A stretch of DNA of 64,000 nt from the NCBI RefSeq assembly GCF_016765635.1, contig NZ_JAESVD010000001.1, positions 248,001 through 312,000 of the forward strand, given 5' to 3'. Under the pieces are notes generated by a model. That model was not told where the DNA came from and did no database searches. It was given only the letters and a program-made list of their open reading frames with translations. Of the stretch, positions 25,734 to 35,242 are shown in pieces. The position numbers and the translations under genes are program-made. This DNA comes from Shewanella schlegeliana. GTDB taxonomy: Bacteria; Pseudomonadota; Gammaproteobacteria; Enterobacterales; Shewanellaceae. Within the stretch, counting starts at the first letter, position 1, and every line of letters starts with the position of its first letter.

Positions 25734-26947
25734 TGAGTCAGCAAGATAAAAAGCCTGATATCCAAGAGGATTATTATGCGCCGGGTAACTCGGTAAAGGG
25801 CTATTTAAGCTCGCTGCTGATCGCCCATGGTCGCAGTACTCAAGGTCGGGTACACATTCGTGACGCCATCGATGTTAAACGTACCATGACTATTGTGGGT
25901 CTATGTCTATTACCCGCGATTTTGTTTGGTATGTACAACATAGGTCTTCAAGCTCAGATTGCCGTTGCATCGGGTTTGGCTACAGCCGATGTGTGGCAGC
26001 TTTTTGCGTTTAACCTGATTTTTGGTGGCATGAGTGAGCAAACCGGTTTTATCGGTTTATTCTTCTATGGCCTGAGTTTCTATGCGCCTATCTATCTAAC
26101 AGCATTGGTTGTCAGTCTGTTTTGGGAGATGGTTTTTGCTAAGGTGCGTGGCCAAGAGCTACATGAAGGTTTCTTTGTCACCGCATTGCTGTTTACCTTG
26201 ATTTTACCTGTATCGACGCCACTTTGGTTGGTCGCAATGGGCATTACCTTTGGCGTGATCATGGCAAAAGAAGTCTTCGGTGGCATGGGCTACAACTTCT
26301 TAAATCCTGCACTTGCGGGTTTAGCCTTTATCTATTTCGCTTACCCATCACAAGTGACAGCTGTGAGTCAGTTAGTTGCTGTCGATGGTTTCTCTGGCGC
26401 AACGACCTTGATGCAAACTGCGGCAGGTAAGGTGAGCTTTGCCGATTACGCTTGGTTTAATGCCTTTAGCGACCCTAACTGGTGGAATGCCTTCTTTGGC
26501 TTTACACCGGGTGCGATTGGTGAGACTAGCACCTTAGCCCTTTTGGTTGGTGGCGGTTTCCTTGTGCTGACGCGTTTAGCTGACTGGCGAATCGTAGTGG
26601 GTGTGATGCTGGGTATGATCGTCACTGCGATCATCTTTAACCTTATCGGCTCAAGCAAGAATGAAATGTTTGCAATGCCTTGGACTTGGCATCTTGTCAC
26701 GGGTGGTTTTGCTATCGGTATGATGTTTATGGCGACCGATCCTGTGACCACGTCTTATACCACTAAAGGCAAGCTTGCTTACGGCCTATTGATTGGTTTT
26801 ATGACTGTGCTTATTCGTGTAGTGAATCCCAAAATGCCTGAAGGCATCATGTTGGCCATCTTGTTTGCCAACCTATGGGCACCGATCTTCGATTATTTGG
26901 TCGCTAAGGCCAACATCAAGCGGAGACTTAAGCGTCATGGACTATAG
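25733..26947 (+). CDS. nqrB: Na+-NQR subunit B
   Basis: Membrane subunit with about ten helices, carrying covalently bound FMN and riboflavin. The flavinylation motif SGATTL (about residue 222-227, VDGFSGATTLMQTAAG) provides the Thr that receives FMN through ApbE. 404 residues, normal length. Starts within the nqrA stop codon. Ends NIKRRLKRHGL, and the ATG of a small downstream ORF lies inside its last codons. Confidence 0.97.
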   Translation: MSQQDKKPDIQEDYYAPGNSVKGYLSSLLIAHGRSTQGRVHIRDAIDVKRTMTIVGLCLLPAILFGMYNIGLQAQIAVASGLATADVWQLFAFNLIFGGMSEQTGFIGLFFYGLSFYAPIYLTALVVSLFWEMVFAKVRGQELHEGFFVTALLFTLILPVSTPLWLVAMGITFGVIMAKEVFGGMGYNFLNPALAGLAFIYFAYPSQVTAVSQLVAVDGFSGATTLMQTAAGKVSFADYAWFNAFSDPNWWNAFFGFTPGAIGETSTLALLVGGGFLVLTRLADWRIVVGVMLGMIVTAIIFNLIGSSKNEMFAMPWTWHLVTGGFAIGMMFMATDPVTTSYTTKGKLAYGLLIGFMTVLIRVVNPKMPEGIMLAILFANLWAPIFDYLVAKANIKRRLKRHGL

Positions 26948-27095
26948 AGCTAATTCGATGCAAAGCGATTGTGCGTCATTATTGGCAATGCCAATGATGT
27001 TAATTGCCAATATTTGGGAAGCGATATTTGAATATGTCATTTATCGGACGCCAAAGAGTGCGAATCGTCAGGTCAATACGGAGAATAAAGCGTAA
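26937..27095 (+). CDS. Possible coupled small ORF between nqrB and nqrC
   Basis: 52 codons, MDYRANSMQSDCASLLAM onward, with a hydrophobic middle (LLAMPMMLIANIWEAIFEYVIY) that could be one membrane helix and a polar C-terminus. The ATG overlaps the end of nqrB and the TAA overlaps the nqrC ATG (TAATG), so translation could pass straight through. In Vibrio nqrC follows nqrB almost directly, as I recall. The segment also holds a perfect inverted repeat, so it may instead be an inserted RNA structure. Coding status is uncertain. Confidence 0.35.
   Translation: MDYRANSMQSDCASLLAMPMMLIANIWEAIFEYVIYRTPKSANRQVNTENKA
26981..27011. repeat. Inverted repeat in the nqrB-nqrC spacer
   Basis: ATTGGCAAT (26981-26989) and ATTGCCAAT (27003-27011) are perfect complements around a 13-nt loop; the left arm plus loop (ATTGGCAATGCCAAT) is itself nearly palindromic, allowing alternative hairpins. 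Confidence 0.7.
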
Positions 27096-27865
27096 TGGCA
27101 TTAAAGAAAGATTCTTTTATGGGCACCATGATTTTTACCGTGACCCTATGTTTACTGTGCTCATTTATGATCACGGGCACCGCAGAAGTACTTAAAGAGC
27201 GCAAGCTAGTCAAGAAGCGCGATGAGCTGATGCGAAATGTATTACTGGCTGCAGATGTTGATCTTAGCGGTGATAAAGATTTCAGAGTGATATTTGAAAA
27301 AGACGTTAAGCCGCTGCTGGTGTCATTAGATACTGGTGATGTCGATAGCAATGCTAATGTGATGGACTTTGATCCTCGCATGGCAGCGATCAACCCAGAT
27401 ACTTCTAGCAAGCCGAAGAAAGACACCGCAAAAATTAAATCTCGCGCCGATCAAGTACGCGTATTTAAGGTGTTTGACGATAACGGCAAGCTTCGCAGCA
27501 TTGTGGTGCCAATTTATGGCAAAGGTTTATGGTCGATGATCTACGGTTTTGTTGCACTTAAGCCTGACCTCAATACCATCGAAAATATTGTGGTTTATGA
27601 GCATGGTGAAACGCCGGGGATTGGTGACTTCCTAAACGATCCTGAGTGGACATCTAAGTGGCATAATAAACAGATCTTCGATGAGAAAGGTAAAGTGGCC
27701 TTTAAAGTGGTTAAAGGCGGCGCTAAAGAGGGTGATGTTCACGGTGTTGATGCTGTGAGTGGCGCCACGATGACCGGACGCGGCTTACAGCGAGCTGTAC
27801 AGTTCTGGTTCGGTAATGAAGGTTTTGAAACCTTCTTCCAAAAACTAAAAGCGTCGGAGGTATAA
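27095..27865 (+). CDS. nqrC: Na+-NQR subunit C
   Basis: FMN-carrying subunit anchored by one N-terminal helix (about residues 11-30). The flavinylation site is DAVSGATMTGRGLQ near residue 225, where Thr takes FMN. YGKGLWSMIYGFVAL and YEHGETPGIGDFLNDPEW are NqrC hallmarks. The start shares TAATG with the small upstream ORF. Confidence 0.97.
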   Translation: MALKKDSFMGTMIFTVTLCLLCSFMITGTAEVLKERKLVKKRDELMRNVLLAADVDLSGDKDFRVIFEKDVKPLLVSLDTGDVDSNANVMDFDPRMAAINPDTSSKPKKDTAKIKSRADQVRVFKVFDDNGKLRSIVVPIYGKGLWSMIYGFVALKPDLNTIENIVVYEHGETPGIGDFLNDPEWTSKWHNKQIFDEKGKVAFKVVKGGAKEGDVHGVDAVSGATMTGRGLQRAVQFWFGNEGFETFFQKLKASEV

Positions 27866-27868
27866 AGG

Positions 27869-28492
27869 ATGAGTGCTCAAACTATTTCGACTAAAGACAT
27901 ATTAACTGGGCCAATTTTTAGCAACAACCCTGTTGCTATGCAGGTGCTCGGTGTCTGTTCGGCGCTAGCCGTGAGTAACTCGATGCAGACCGCGTTAGTG
28001 ATGACGCTGGCAGTAACCTTTGTATTGGTGTTCTCAAACCTCATTATCTCAAGCATTCGCTCACTCATTCCAAACAGCGTGCGTATTATTGCCCAGATGA
28101 CAGTGATTGCATCACTGGTCATCGTGGTCGATATGGTGCTGCAAGATGTTGCCTATGAACTATCGCGTCAGCTATCGGTATTCGTTGGCTTGATCATCAC
28201 CAACTGTATCATCATGGGCCGCGCCGAAGCATTTGCCATGAAGAACCCGCCTCACTTAGCGGTTGTGGATGCTGTAGGTAATGCTATGGGTTATGGCGTG
28301 ATTTTATTGGGGGTGGCATTTGTTCGTGAACTGTTAGGCAGTGGCACCTTGTTTGGCCATGAGATATTACAAACCGTTGAGAATGGTGGCTGGTATCTTG
28401 CTAACGAGATGTTTAAGTTGCCACCGAGCGCATTCTTCCTTATTGGCCTAATGATCTGGTCAATCAACGTCATTCAACGTAAGCGAGGCTAA
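27869..28492 (+). CDS. nqrD: Na+-NQR subunit D
   Basis: 207 residues with six membrane helices, homologous to NqrE and Rnf[24 protein letters not shown] at the start and the central helix [12 protein letters not shown] contain the Asn-Cys that helps ligate the intramembrane Fe-S centre shared with NqrE. It starts 3 bp after nqrC, with AAAGGA before the ATG. Confidence 0.97.
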   Translation: MSAQTISTKDILTGPIFSNNPVAMQVLGVCSALAVSNSMQTALVMTLAVTFVLVFSNLIISSIRSLIPNSVRIIAQMTVIASLVIVVDMVLQDVAYELSRQLSVFVGLIITNCIIMGRAEAFAMKNPPHLAVVDAVGNAMGYGVILLGVAFVRELLGSGTLFGHEILQTVENGGWYLANEMFKLPPSAFFLIGLMIWSINVIQRKRG

Positions 28493-28500
28493 GGGTCAAT

Positions 28501-29109
28501 ATGGAACATTATATTAATCTGTTTATTCAAGCCGCGTTTATCGACAACATGGCGCTGACGTTCTTTATGGGAATGTGTACCTTCTTGGCGGTATCGAAAA
28601 AGGTGTCAACCTCTTTCGGTCTTGGTATCGCAGTTATCGTGGTGATGACCATTGCTGTACCGATTAACCAGCTGATCTACGCTAATGTATTAGCCCCAGG
28701 CGCGCTTGCATGGGCGGGTTACCCTGCGCTGGATTTGAGCTATTTGCAACTTATTACCTTTATCGGTGTGATTGCAGCCTTAGTGCAGATCTTGGAGATG
28801 TTCTTAGATAAGTACATTCCAGCTCTGTATGACTCGCTGGGTATATTCTTGCCACTATTGACCGTGAACTGCGCGATTTTCGCCGGCGTTATCTTTATGG
28901 CGAACCGTGATTACACCTTAGCTGAGTCAACCGTATTCGCCTTAGGTTCAGGTTTTGGTTGGGCAATGGCGATCGTGATGCTAGCCGGTCTGCGTGAGCG
29001 CATGAAGTTTCATGCTATCCCTGAAGGTTTGCAAGGCATAGGCATTGTGTTTATTACGACGGGCTTGATGGCATTAGGCTTTATGGCTTTCTCCGGAATT
29101 TCTATTTAA
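28501..29109 (+). CDS. nqrE: Na+-NQR subunit E
   Basis: 202 residues, six helices, inverted-topology partner of Nqr[35 protein letters not shown] is the canonical N-terminus with one Fe-S Cys, and [15 protein letters not shown] carries the second. Located 8 bp after nqrD. Confidence 0.97.
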   Translation: MEHYINLFIQAAFIDNMALTFFMGMCTFLAVSKKVSTSFGLGIAVIVVMTIAVPINQLIYANVLAPGALAWAGYPALDLSYLQLITFIGVIAALVQILEMFLDKYIPALYDSLGIFLPLLTVNCAIFAGVIFMANRDYTLAESTVFALGSGFGWAMAIVMLAGLRERMKFHAIPEGLQGIGIVFITTGLMALGFMAFSGISI

Positions 29110-29166
29110 CGGTGTTTTGAGTGTTAAAACCCTTAATGAAAACGAATTAAACAAAAGGTAGATTCG

Positions 29167-30384
29167 ATGGAAATGGCAATTGGTATCGGTATGTTCACCT
29201 TCGTGGTGAGTATATTGGTAATGGTGATTTTATTCGCCAAGAGCAAATTGGTTTCGACTGGTGACGTCAACATTCGCATTAATGATGACGTAGAGAAAAG
29301 TATCTCGACACAAGCCGGAGACAAGTTACTGGGCGCACTTGCAGGAAAAAATATCTTTATCCCATCGGCCTGTGGTGGCGGTGGTACCTGTGGGCAATGC
29401 CGAGTGAAGGTCAAATCAGGTGGTGGTGAAATTTTGCCTACCGAGCGTGACCATATCACTAAGAAAGAGGCGAAAGAGGGTTGTCGTCTAGCCTGTCAGG
29501 TGTCGGTGAAAACCGATATGGAGCTTGAGGTGGACGAGGAGATCTTCGGCGTTAAGAAGTGGCAGTGTGAGGTGATCTCAAATAATAACCAAGCGACCTT
29601 TATTAAAGAGTTACTGCTTAAACTGCCTGAGGGAGAAGATGTGCTCTTTAAAGCGGGTGGCTATATTCAGATTGAAGCCCCAGCCCATGAAGTAAAATAC
29701 GCTGATTTCGATATTCCTGCCGAATATCGTGATGATTGGGAAAAGTACGACCTCTTCAAGTTGGTCTCAAAAGTCGATGAAGACGTGCTACGTGCATACT
29801 CGATGGCGAACTACCCTGATGAAAAGGGGCGCATCATGCTTAACGTGCGTATCGCAACGCCGCCAAGTGACAATGTACCGCCGGGTAAGATGTCATCGTA
29901 TATCTTTAACCTAAAAGCGGGTGATAAGGTGACTATCTCTGGCCCCTTCGGTGAGTTCTTCGTTAAAGAAACTGACGCCGAAATGGTTTTTGTCGGCGGT
30001 GGTGCTGGTATGGCGCCGATGCGCTCACATATCTTCAACCAGCTTAAGAGTGTTAAGACTAAGCGTAAGATGAGCTTCTGGTACGGTGCGCGCTCAACCC
30101 GTGAAGTCTTCTATCAAGATGATTTTGATACGCTAGCGGCTGAGAACGATAACTTCGTTTGGCATGTAGCGCTGTCAGATCCACTACCTGAAGATAACTG
30201 GACGGGTTACACAGGATTTATTCATAACGTGCTGTTTGAAAACTATCTTAAAAATCACAAGGCACCAGAAGATTGTGAGTTTTACATGTGTGGACCTCCG
30301 ATCATGAATTCATCAGTTATCGCTATGCTAGAAAGCCTAGGTGTTGAGCCTGAAAATATCTTACTCGATGACTTCGGTGACTAG
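29167..30384 (+). CDS. nqrF: Na+-NQR subunit F (NADH dehydrogenase subunit)
   Basis: 405 residues: membrane helix (about 3-23), a 2Fe-2S ferredoxin domain with [10 protein letters not shown] plus CRLACQV, then FAD domain (RAYSMANYP) and NADH domain ([22 protein letters not shown]). It takes electrons from NADH on the cytoplasmic side and feeds the pump. Ends DDFGD, the family's usual C-terminus. A 57-bp gap after nqrE holds its Shine-Dalgarno. Confidence 0.97.
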   Translation: MEMAIGIGMFTFVVSILVMVILFAKSKLVSTGDVNIRINDDVEKSISTQAGDKLLGALAGKNIFIPSACGGGGTCGQCRVKVKSGGGEILPTERDHITKKEAKEGCRLACQVSVKTDMELEVDEEIFGVKKWQCEVISNNNQATFIKELLLKLPEGEDVLFKAGGYIQIEAPAHEVKYADFDIPAEYRDDWEKYDLFKLVSKVDEDVLRAYSMANYPDEKGRIMLNVRIATPPSDNVPPGKMSSYIFNLKAGDKVTISGPFGEFFVKETDAEMVFVGGGAGMAPMRSHIFNQLKSVKTKRKMSFWYGARSTREVFYQDDFDTLAAENDNFVWHVALSDPLPEDNWTGYTGFIHNVLFENYLKNHKAPEDCEFYMCGPPIMNSSVIAMLESLGVEPENILLDDFGD

Positions 30385-30444
30385 TTCTAAGGCTAGTGTT
30401 CTTTGAACAGGTCTGAAAGGTGAAATTGAAGTAGGGTTAAAGCA

Positions 30445-30573
30445 ATGTGTGGCCCTACATCAATGCATGAACTCATCGGTAATCGCCATGCTAGAAATCC
30501 TAGGCGTGGAGCATGAGAACATTCTACTCGATGACTTTAGTGACTAGTTCTAACTCAAGTGTTCACTGAATAG
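30445..30573 (+). pseudogene. Diverged second copy of the nqrF 3' end
   Basis: Aligns with 30286-30410, from ATGTGTGG (NqrF MCGP) to past the stop codon (GACTAGTTCTAA). Within it, 30467-30547 still reads as 26 codons, [20 protein letters not shown] then LDDFSD, against [20 protein letters not shown] and LDDFGD in nqrF. Most base differences are synonymous (about 11 silent against 3 amino-acid changes), which would be unexpected for a decaying duplicate. Confidence 0.85.
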
Positions 30574-30576
30574 AGC

Positions 30577-30618
30577 AAAACAAAGAAACGCAGCCTAATA
30601 GCTGCGTTTCTTTGTTTT
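30577..30618 (+). terminator. Terminator after the nqr operon
   Basis: An 18-bp perfect stem, AAAACAAAGAAACGCAGC / GCTGCGTTTCTTTGTTTT, loop CTAATA, T-rich end. It lies behind the nqrF-end relic, not directly behind nqrF. Confidence 0.9.
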
Positions 30619-30736
30619 AATATTAGCCAACTTACTTAAGCCGTTACTGTGTTTCAAGCGCGAACATGGTTTAATAAAGCTTGGAAACCCTTTTAGGCCA
30701 AAGGGTTATTGCTTTGAATATACAGGAGTTGTCAAT

Positions 30737-31045
30737 ATGGGAGCGGCGGAATTATCGATTGTTGCACTTATTGCCGTGGTTGTGGTGGTTAGCTATCTGT
30801 CTATCTACCCCAAAGTTGCGGGTAGCAATATTAATCGCTTGCTTTGGTGTGATATCGCCATCTCTGCATTTGTGTTAACTCTGGTTGGGATTAAATATTG
30901 GGGCTCAGGCCAAGAGTTTAGCTTGTTGCTACTGGATGTTAATTGGTTCTGGTTCACCTTGATTGTGTATCTGATTATCGAAGTACCAATGGCGATGTGG
31001 TACGCCAAAAAGCATAATATCACCATGGATAGCGATGATAAGTAA
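30737..31045 (+). CDS. Small membrane protein, unknown function
   Basis: 102 residues with three hydrophobic segments (about 6-24, 34-53, 64-86) and a short acidic C-terminus (MDSDDK). The start has AGGAG 9 nt upstream. No family recognised. It is separated from the nqr operon by a strong terminator, so it is probably an independent unit. Confidence 0.65.
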   Translation: MGAAELSIVALIAVVVVVSYLSIYPKVAGSNINRLLWCDIAISAFVLTLVGIKYWGSGQEFSLLLLDVNWFWFTLIVYLIIEVPMAMWYAKKHNITMDSDDK

Positions 31046-31238
31046 ACTGTCATTTTTTATGGGTGAAGGACAATCTGCCATTGTAAAAGTTTCTTTATGC
31101 ACGGGGCTGATGACGAAAGCGTGATCCTTACATCAAACTCAAAATATACTCGTTATAGTGTTAATCAGATTACTATTTTAATTGAATTTGCCGATTATAA
31201 TCGGCCTCAGTTTTTGACTCGCTGAGAATATCAATTAA

Positions 31239-33044
31239 ATGTCTAAACCCTCTTTACTGCTACCTGCATTAGCTTTATCCCTTAGTCTGTGTGGCACCCA
31301 AGCTTTTGCTTCTATTGATGGCATGAAGCCAAAGCCTGTTGAAGGCGCGCCGTTAGGTTATCTCATTCATAACCCATATGAAAATGCGCCGCTTACCGCC
31401 TTAGTGACTCTCGCAGGTCATACTATTTCGGCCGTTGAAGTCACCGTACATGCCAATGATGAAGATGGCGTGAGTCTGACTTACCAAGTCGATGATATGC
31501 GGGTGATGGATGAGGGTGGGGTACCCATCTTTGGTCTTTATCCAGCGTTTATGAACCACTTTACCGTTAAGTGGACGGAGAATGGTGAGCGTAAATCCCA
31601 CGACTATAAAATGCTAACCCCCGATATTGATATGGGCTTTTCTGAAAGTCAGTGGGCTAAAGCGCCACTGGTTGAAGTTGAGCATGTCGATGCAGATTTT
31701 AAAGACAGGTTGTACTTTGTAAACTGGACTAATGCCGACGGTAAAGCCGCGCCGCTGATGCATAACAATGTCGATGCGCCGGGAGCATTTTCTTGGGATG
31801 GTAAACCAGGGTTCTTCATTATTGATACAGCGGGTGATATTCGCTGGTATATGAACCCTTACACCACCCATGACGCGAAAAGCTATGACAATGCAGGCTA
31901 TGCCATGGGCATGAATGTCACAAAAGATGGCAACATGGTGTGGGTACAGGGCCAAGGCTGGAAGAAGATGTCGATCATGGGACGCATGATCTCTGAACAT
32001 AACTTACCGGGTAACTTTATCGATGCGTCACACGAGGGCATTGAGGGGGCCAACGGAAACGTGTTTATTCGCGCCGCCGCTAAAGATTACCGCACCGCTG
32101 ATGGCCGCTTGGTGAACACTATTCGTGATCAAATTATCGAGGTAGATAACACGGGTAAGCTGGTGGACTATTGGGATCTGAACACTATCTTAGATCCTAT
32201 GCGTGACGCGGCGCTTTTATCTCTCGATGCTGGCGCGGTCTGCTTAAATATCAACCTTGACGATGCGGGTCATCAAACCACAGAGGCAGACTTGGCCAAC
32301 GCGCCATACGGTGATATTCACGGTGTAGCAACTGGTCGTAACTGGGCCCATGTTAATTCGATTGAGTACGATCCAAGTGACGACAGCATTATCATCAGTT
32401 CACGTCATCAGTCGGCGGTAATTAAGATTGGCCGTGATAAGCAAGTTAAGTGGATCTTAAGTGCCAGAAAGGGCTGGAGCGAGAAGTTCCAAGATAAATT
32501 GCTCAAACCTATTACCCCAGAAGGTGACCCAATTTGGTGTAATGAGAAGGGCGCATGTCAGGATAAAGACTTTGACTTTAGCTGGACATCACACACCGCC
32601 TACTTAGTGCCAGAGAAGGGCACTCTAACTGTGTTCGATAACGGTGATGGCCGCGATTTAGGCCAGCCGATGTTTGCTACTGAGAAGTACTCTCGTTCAG
32701 TCGAGTATAAAATCGATGAGCAAAATATGACGGTGCAGCAAGTGTGGGAATACGGTAAAGATGAGCTTGGTTATGAAGGCTACTCACCCGTGACCTCTAT
32801 CGTTAAATACCAAGCCGATAAAGACAGCATGATGAGTTACTTTGCCTCTGCAGGTCTGTTTGGTTTAGGCGGTGGTTACGGCAACCTGAAGATGGATGAC
32901 ACCACAGGTAAGGTGCAGTCGATTCTGGTTGAGCATCGATATGGCGAAACAGAGCCTGCGGTTCGCATCAATATCGATAGCCACGATATGTTTGCTACTG
33001 GTTATCGCGCTCAGGTTATTCGCGCTAATGAGATGCTGAAGTAA
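31239..33044 (+). CDS. assT: Arylsulfate sulfotransferase (ASST)
   Basis: Periplasmic enzyme that moves sulfate from one phenolic sulfate ester to another phenol, without PAPS. Signal peptide MSKPSLLLPALALSLSLCGTQAFA, then an N-terminal beta domain and a six-bladed propeller. Catalytic-type residues are visible: AHVNSIEYDPSDDSIIISSRHQS (His and Arg) and the His in FSWTSHTAYL. The pair DPIWCNEKGACQD matches the essential disulfide loop of the E. coli enzyme. 601 residues, usual length. In some enterics the gene sits with dsbL and dsbI; neither is here. Confidence 0.92.
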   Translation: MSKPSLLLPALALSLSLCGTQAFASIDGMKPKPVEGAPLGYLIHNPYENAPLTALVTLAGHTISAVEVTVHANDEDGVSLTYQVDDMRVMDEGGVPIFGLYPAFMNHFTVKWTENGERKSHDYKMLTPDIDMGFSESQWAKAPLVEVEHVDADFKDRLYFVNWTNADGKAAPLMHNNVDAPGAFSWDGKPGFFIIDTAGDIRWYMNPYTTHDAKSYDNAGYAMGMNVTKDGNMVWVQGQGWKKMSIMGRMISEHNLPGNFIDASHEGIEGANGNVFIRAAAKDYRTADGRLVNTIRDQIIEVDNTGKLVDYWDLNTILDPMRDAALLSLDAGAVCLNINLDDAGHQTTEADLANAPYGDIHGVATGRNWAHVNSIEYDPSDDSIIISSRHQSAVIKIGRDKQVKWILSARKGWSEKFQDKLLKPITPEGDPIWCNEKGACQDKDFDFSWTSHTAYLVPEKGTLTVFDNGDGRDLGQPMFATEKYSRSVEYKIDEQNMTVQQVWEYGKDELGYEGYSPVTSIVKYQADKDSMMSYFASAGLFGLGGGYGNLKMDDTTGKVQSILVEHRYGETEPAVRINIDSHDMFATGYRAQVIRANEMLK

Positions 33045-33070
33045 TCGGTTAATGAATCAAGCTTAAAAAT

Positions 33071-33100
33071 AAAAATAGCGCCCTAAGGCGCTATTTTTTT
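33071..33100. terminator. Bidirectional terminator between assT and trpA
   Basis: Stem AAAAATAGCGCC / GGCGCTATTTTT, loop CTAA, with A and T tracts on both sides; serves convergent units. Confidence 0.9.
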
Positions 33101-33118
33101 ATCTGTAGTTCGAACTAC

Positions 33119-33928
33119 TTAGCGAGCCGTCGACGCTTTCATATTACGGGTAAATTCACCGAGAGCGCTTAATAAGGCCTGTTCATTGTCTTTATTGGCT
33201 TCGATAATTTTAACCACGGCAGAACCTGAGATCGCACCAGCAGCGCCAGCAGCGATAGCGGCTTTGACCTGAGACGGTTCAGCAATACCAAAACCGAGTA
33301 ATGGCGGCGCGCCATTAAACTCTTTTAGTCGATTGAGAATGTCACCAATTGGCATACCCGCCTTAGATTCAGTACCGGTAACTCCTGCCCGTGATAACAG
33401 GTAAGTGTAGCCTTCGCCTTTTTCACTCACTTGCTTTAAGGTCTCGCTGTCGGCATTTGGCGGCGCGATAAAGATTGGGCATACGCCGTGAGCTTTGGCT
33501 GACTCGATAAAGGGCGCGGCTTCCTCGACTGGCACATCGGCAATCAATACCGAGTCGACGCCAGCGGCTTGGCATTTGGCGTAAAACGTATCGATGCCGT
33601 TGGCAAACACGAGGTTTGCATATAAAAGCAGGCCGATAGGCAGCTCTGGGTACTTAGCGCGAATAGTGCCTAGCATCTCAAAGCACTGAGATGGCGTAGT
33701 ACCGGCGGCTAGGGCGCGTAGGTTAGCCCCTTGGATCACCGGACCATCGGCTAAAGGATCGGAAAATGGAAAGCCAAGCTCTAGGGCATCGGCGCCGTTC
33801 TCCACTAAGGTATCGATGATCTTGAGCGATAGCTCAGGTGACGGGTCGCCTAAGGTCACGAATGGCACAAATGCACCTTGGTTTTTCTCATTTAGGGCGG
33901 CAAAGGCTGCCTGATAACGTTGAGTCAT
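33119..33928 (-). CDS. trpA: Tryptophan synthase alpha subunit
   Basis: Cleaves indole-3-glycerol phosphate to indole and glyceraldehyde 3-phosphate, passing indole to Trp[14 protein letters not shown], the catalytic Glu in [20 protein letters not shown] and Asp in [11 protein letters not shown] are present. The frame extends to 34006, inside trpB, but the ATG at 33928 with AGGAGA upstream gives the normal 269 residues. Last gene of the trp operon, 10 bp after trpB. Confidence 0.97.
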   Translation of the reverse strand: MTQRYQAAFAALNEKNQGAFVPFVTLGDPSPELSLKIIDTLVENGADALELGFPFSDPLADGPVIQGANLRALAAGTTPSQCFEMLGTIRAKYPELPIGLLLYANLVFANGIDTFYAKCQAAGVDSVLIADVPVEEAAPFIESAKAHGVCPIFIAPPNADSETLKQVSEKGEGYTYLLSRAGVTGTESKAGMPIGDILNRLKEFNGAPPLLGFGIAEPSQVKAAIAAGAAGAISGSAVVKIIEANKDNEQALLSALGEFTRNMKASTAR

Positions 33929-33938
33929 TGCCACTCTC

Positions 33939-35138
33939 CTAGCTGTTCTGGTTTTCAGTTTCTTGATTTTCAAGGATGTCTGCAACGGTGAAGATATCCT
34001 TATCACCGCGACCCGATAGGTTAACCACTAACAGGGTCTCTTTGGTTGCTTCTTTGGCAAGCTTGACTGCGTATGCTAAGGCGTGAGCAGACTCAAGCGC
34101 TGGAATAATCCCCTCAGAACGTGCGAGCAGCTGGAAGGCTTCGAGTGCTTCATCATCGGTTGCCGACTCGTAAGTAGCACGGCCAATAGCAGCAAGGTGA
34201 GCATGCTGTGGGCCTACCGATGGGAAATCAAGACCTGCAGATACTGAGTATGACTCCTCTATCTGACCTTCGCTGTCTTGCATCAGTGGCGCTTTCATAC
34301 CGAAGAAAATACCGGTTTTGCCGTGCTTAAGCGGCGCACCGTGCATTGGCGTGTCGATGCCTTTTCCTGCTGGTTCCACACCAATGAGGGCAACCTCTTC
34401 CTCATCGATAAAATCGGCGAACATACCGATGGCATTTGAGCCTCCGCCCACACAGGCGATAACCGCATCAGGCAGACGACCTTCACGTTCTAGAATTTGG
34501 CTCTTAGTTTCTGCGCCAATCATGCGTTGGAACTCTCGCACAATCGTTGGAAATGGATGCGGCCCCGCTGCAGTGCCAAGCAAGTAGTGAGCCTTATCGT
34601 AGCTGCCAGACCAGTCGCGCATCGCTTCGTTGCAAGAATCTTTTAGGGTGGCTGAGCCTGAGGTAACAGGGATCACTTCCGCGCCCATCAGCTTCATTCT
34701 AAAGACGTTTGGCGATTGACGCTCAACATCTTTAGCGCCCATATATACTTTACACTTAAGGCCGAGAAGAGCACAGGCAAGTGCCGTGGCAACGCCGTGT
34801 TGTCCTGCGCCTGTTTCGGCGATGATCTCTTTTTTGCCCATGCGTTTAGCCAGTAGCGCCTGGCCTAATACTTGGTTGGTCTTGTGGGCGCCGCCGTGAA
34901 GTAGATCTTCACGCTTTAGGTAGATTTTGGCTAACGGGTTAGGGCTTAAGTTACGGGTTAGCGTCAAAGCCGTTGGGCGACCTGCGTAATTCTTTAATAG
35001 CTCGGTGAACTCCGTCTGAAAGCTTTCATCTTCTTGCGCTTCGATAAAGGCGGTTTCTAACTGCTTAAGGGCTGGCATTAAAATTTGTGGTACGTACATA
35101 CCACCGTATTCCCCAAAGTAGGGATTTAACTTGCTCAT
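33939..35138 (-). CDS. trpB: Tryptophan synthase beta subunit
   Basis: PLP enzyme joining indole and serine. The PLP lysine lies in [21 protein letters not shown] and the phosphate-binding loop in [15 protein letters not shown]. 399 residues, normal length; N-terminus [15 protein letters not shown] is canonical. About 105 bp separate it from trpC, longer than the other gaps of the operon. Confidence 0.97.
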   Translation of the reverse strand: MSKLNPYFGEYGGMYVPQILMPALKQLETAFIEAQEDESFQTEFTELLKNYAGRPTALTLTRNLSPNPLAKIYLKREDLLHGGAHKTNQVLGQALLAKRMGKKEIIAETGAGQHGVATALACALLGLKCKVYMGAKDVERQSPNVFRMKLMGAEVIPVTSGSATLKDSCNEAMRDWSGSYDKAHYLLGTAAGPHPFPTIVREFQRMIGAETKSQILEREGRLPDAVIACVGGGSNAIGMFADFIDEEEVALIGVEPAGKGIDTPMHGAPLKHGKTGIFFGMKAPLMQDSEGQIEESYSVSAGLDFPSVGPQHAHLAAIGRATYESATDDEALEAFQLLARSEGIIPALESAHALAYAVKLAKEATKETLLVVNLSGRGDKDIFTVADILENQETENQNS

Positions 35139-35242
35139 TGTATTATCCTTTATCTTCGATTTGTTGCCACATCTGTTCTTAGTTTGTGGCGATATTCTAT
35201 TATCTTTACTTGCCTAGTCTTAGGTTAAACAAGGCGTCATAA

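Noticed and set aside
26865..26936. Extension of the nqrB-nqrC small ORF into nqrB
   Set aside because: The part before 26937 only overlaps nqrB coding sequence in another frame; the ATG at 26937 is the credible start.
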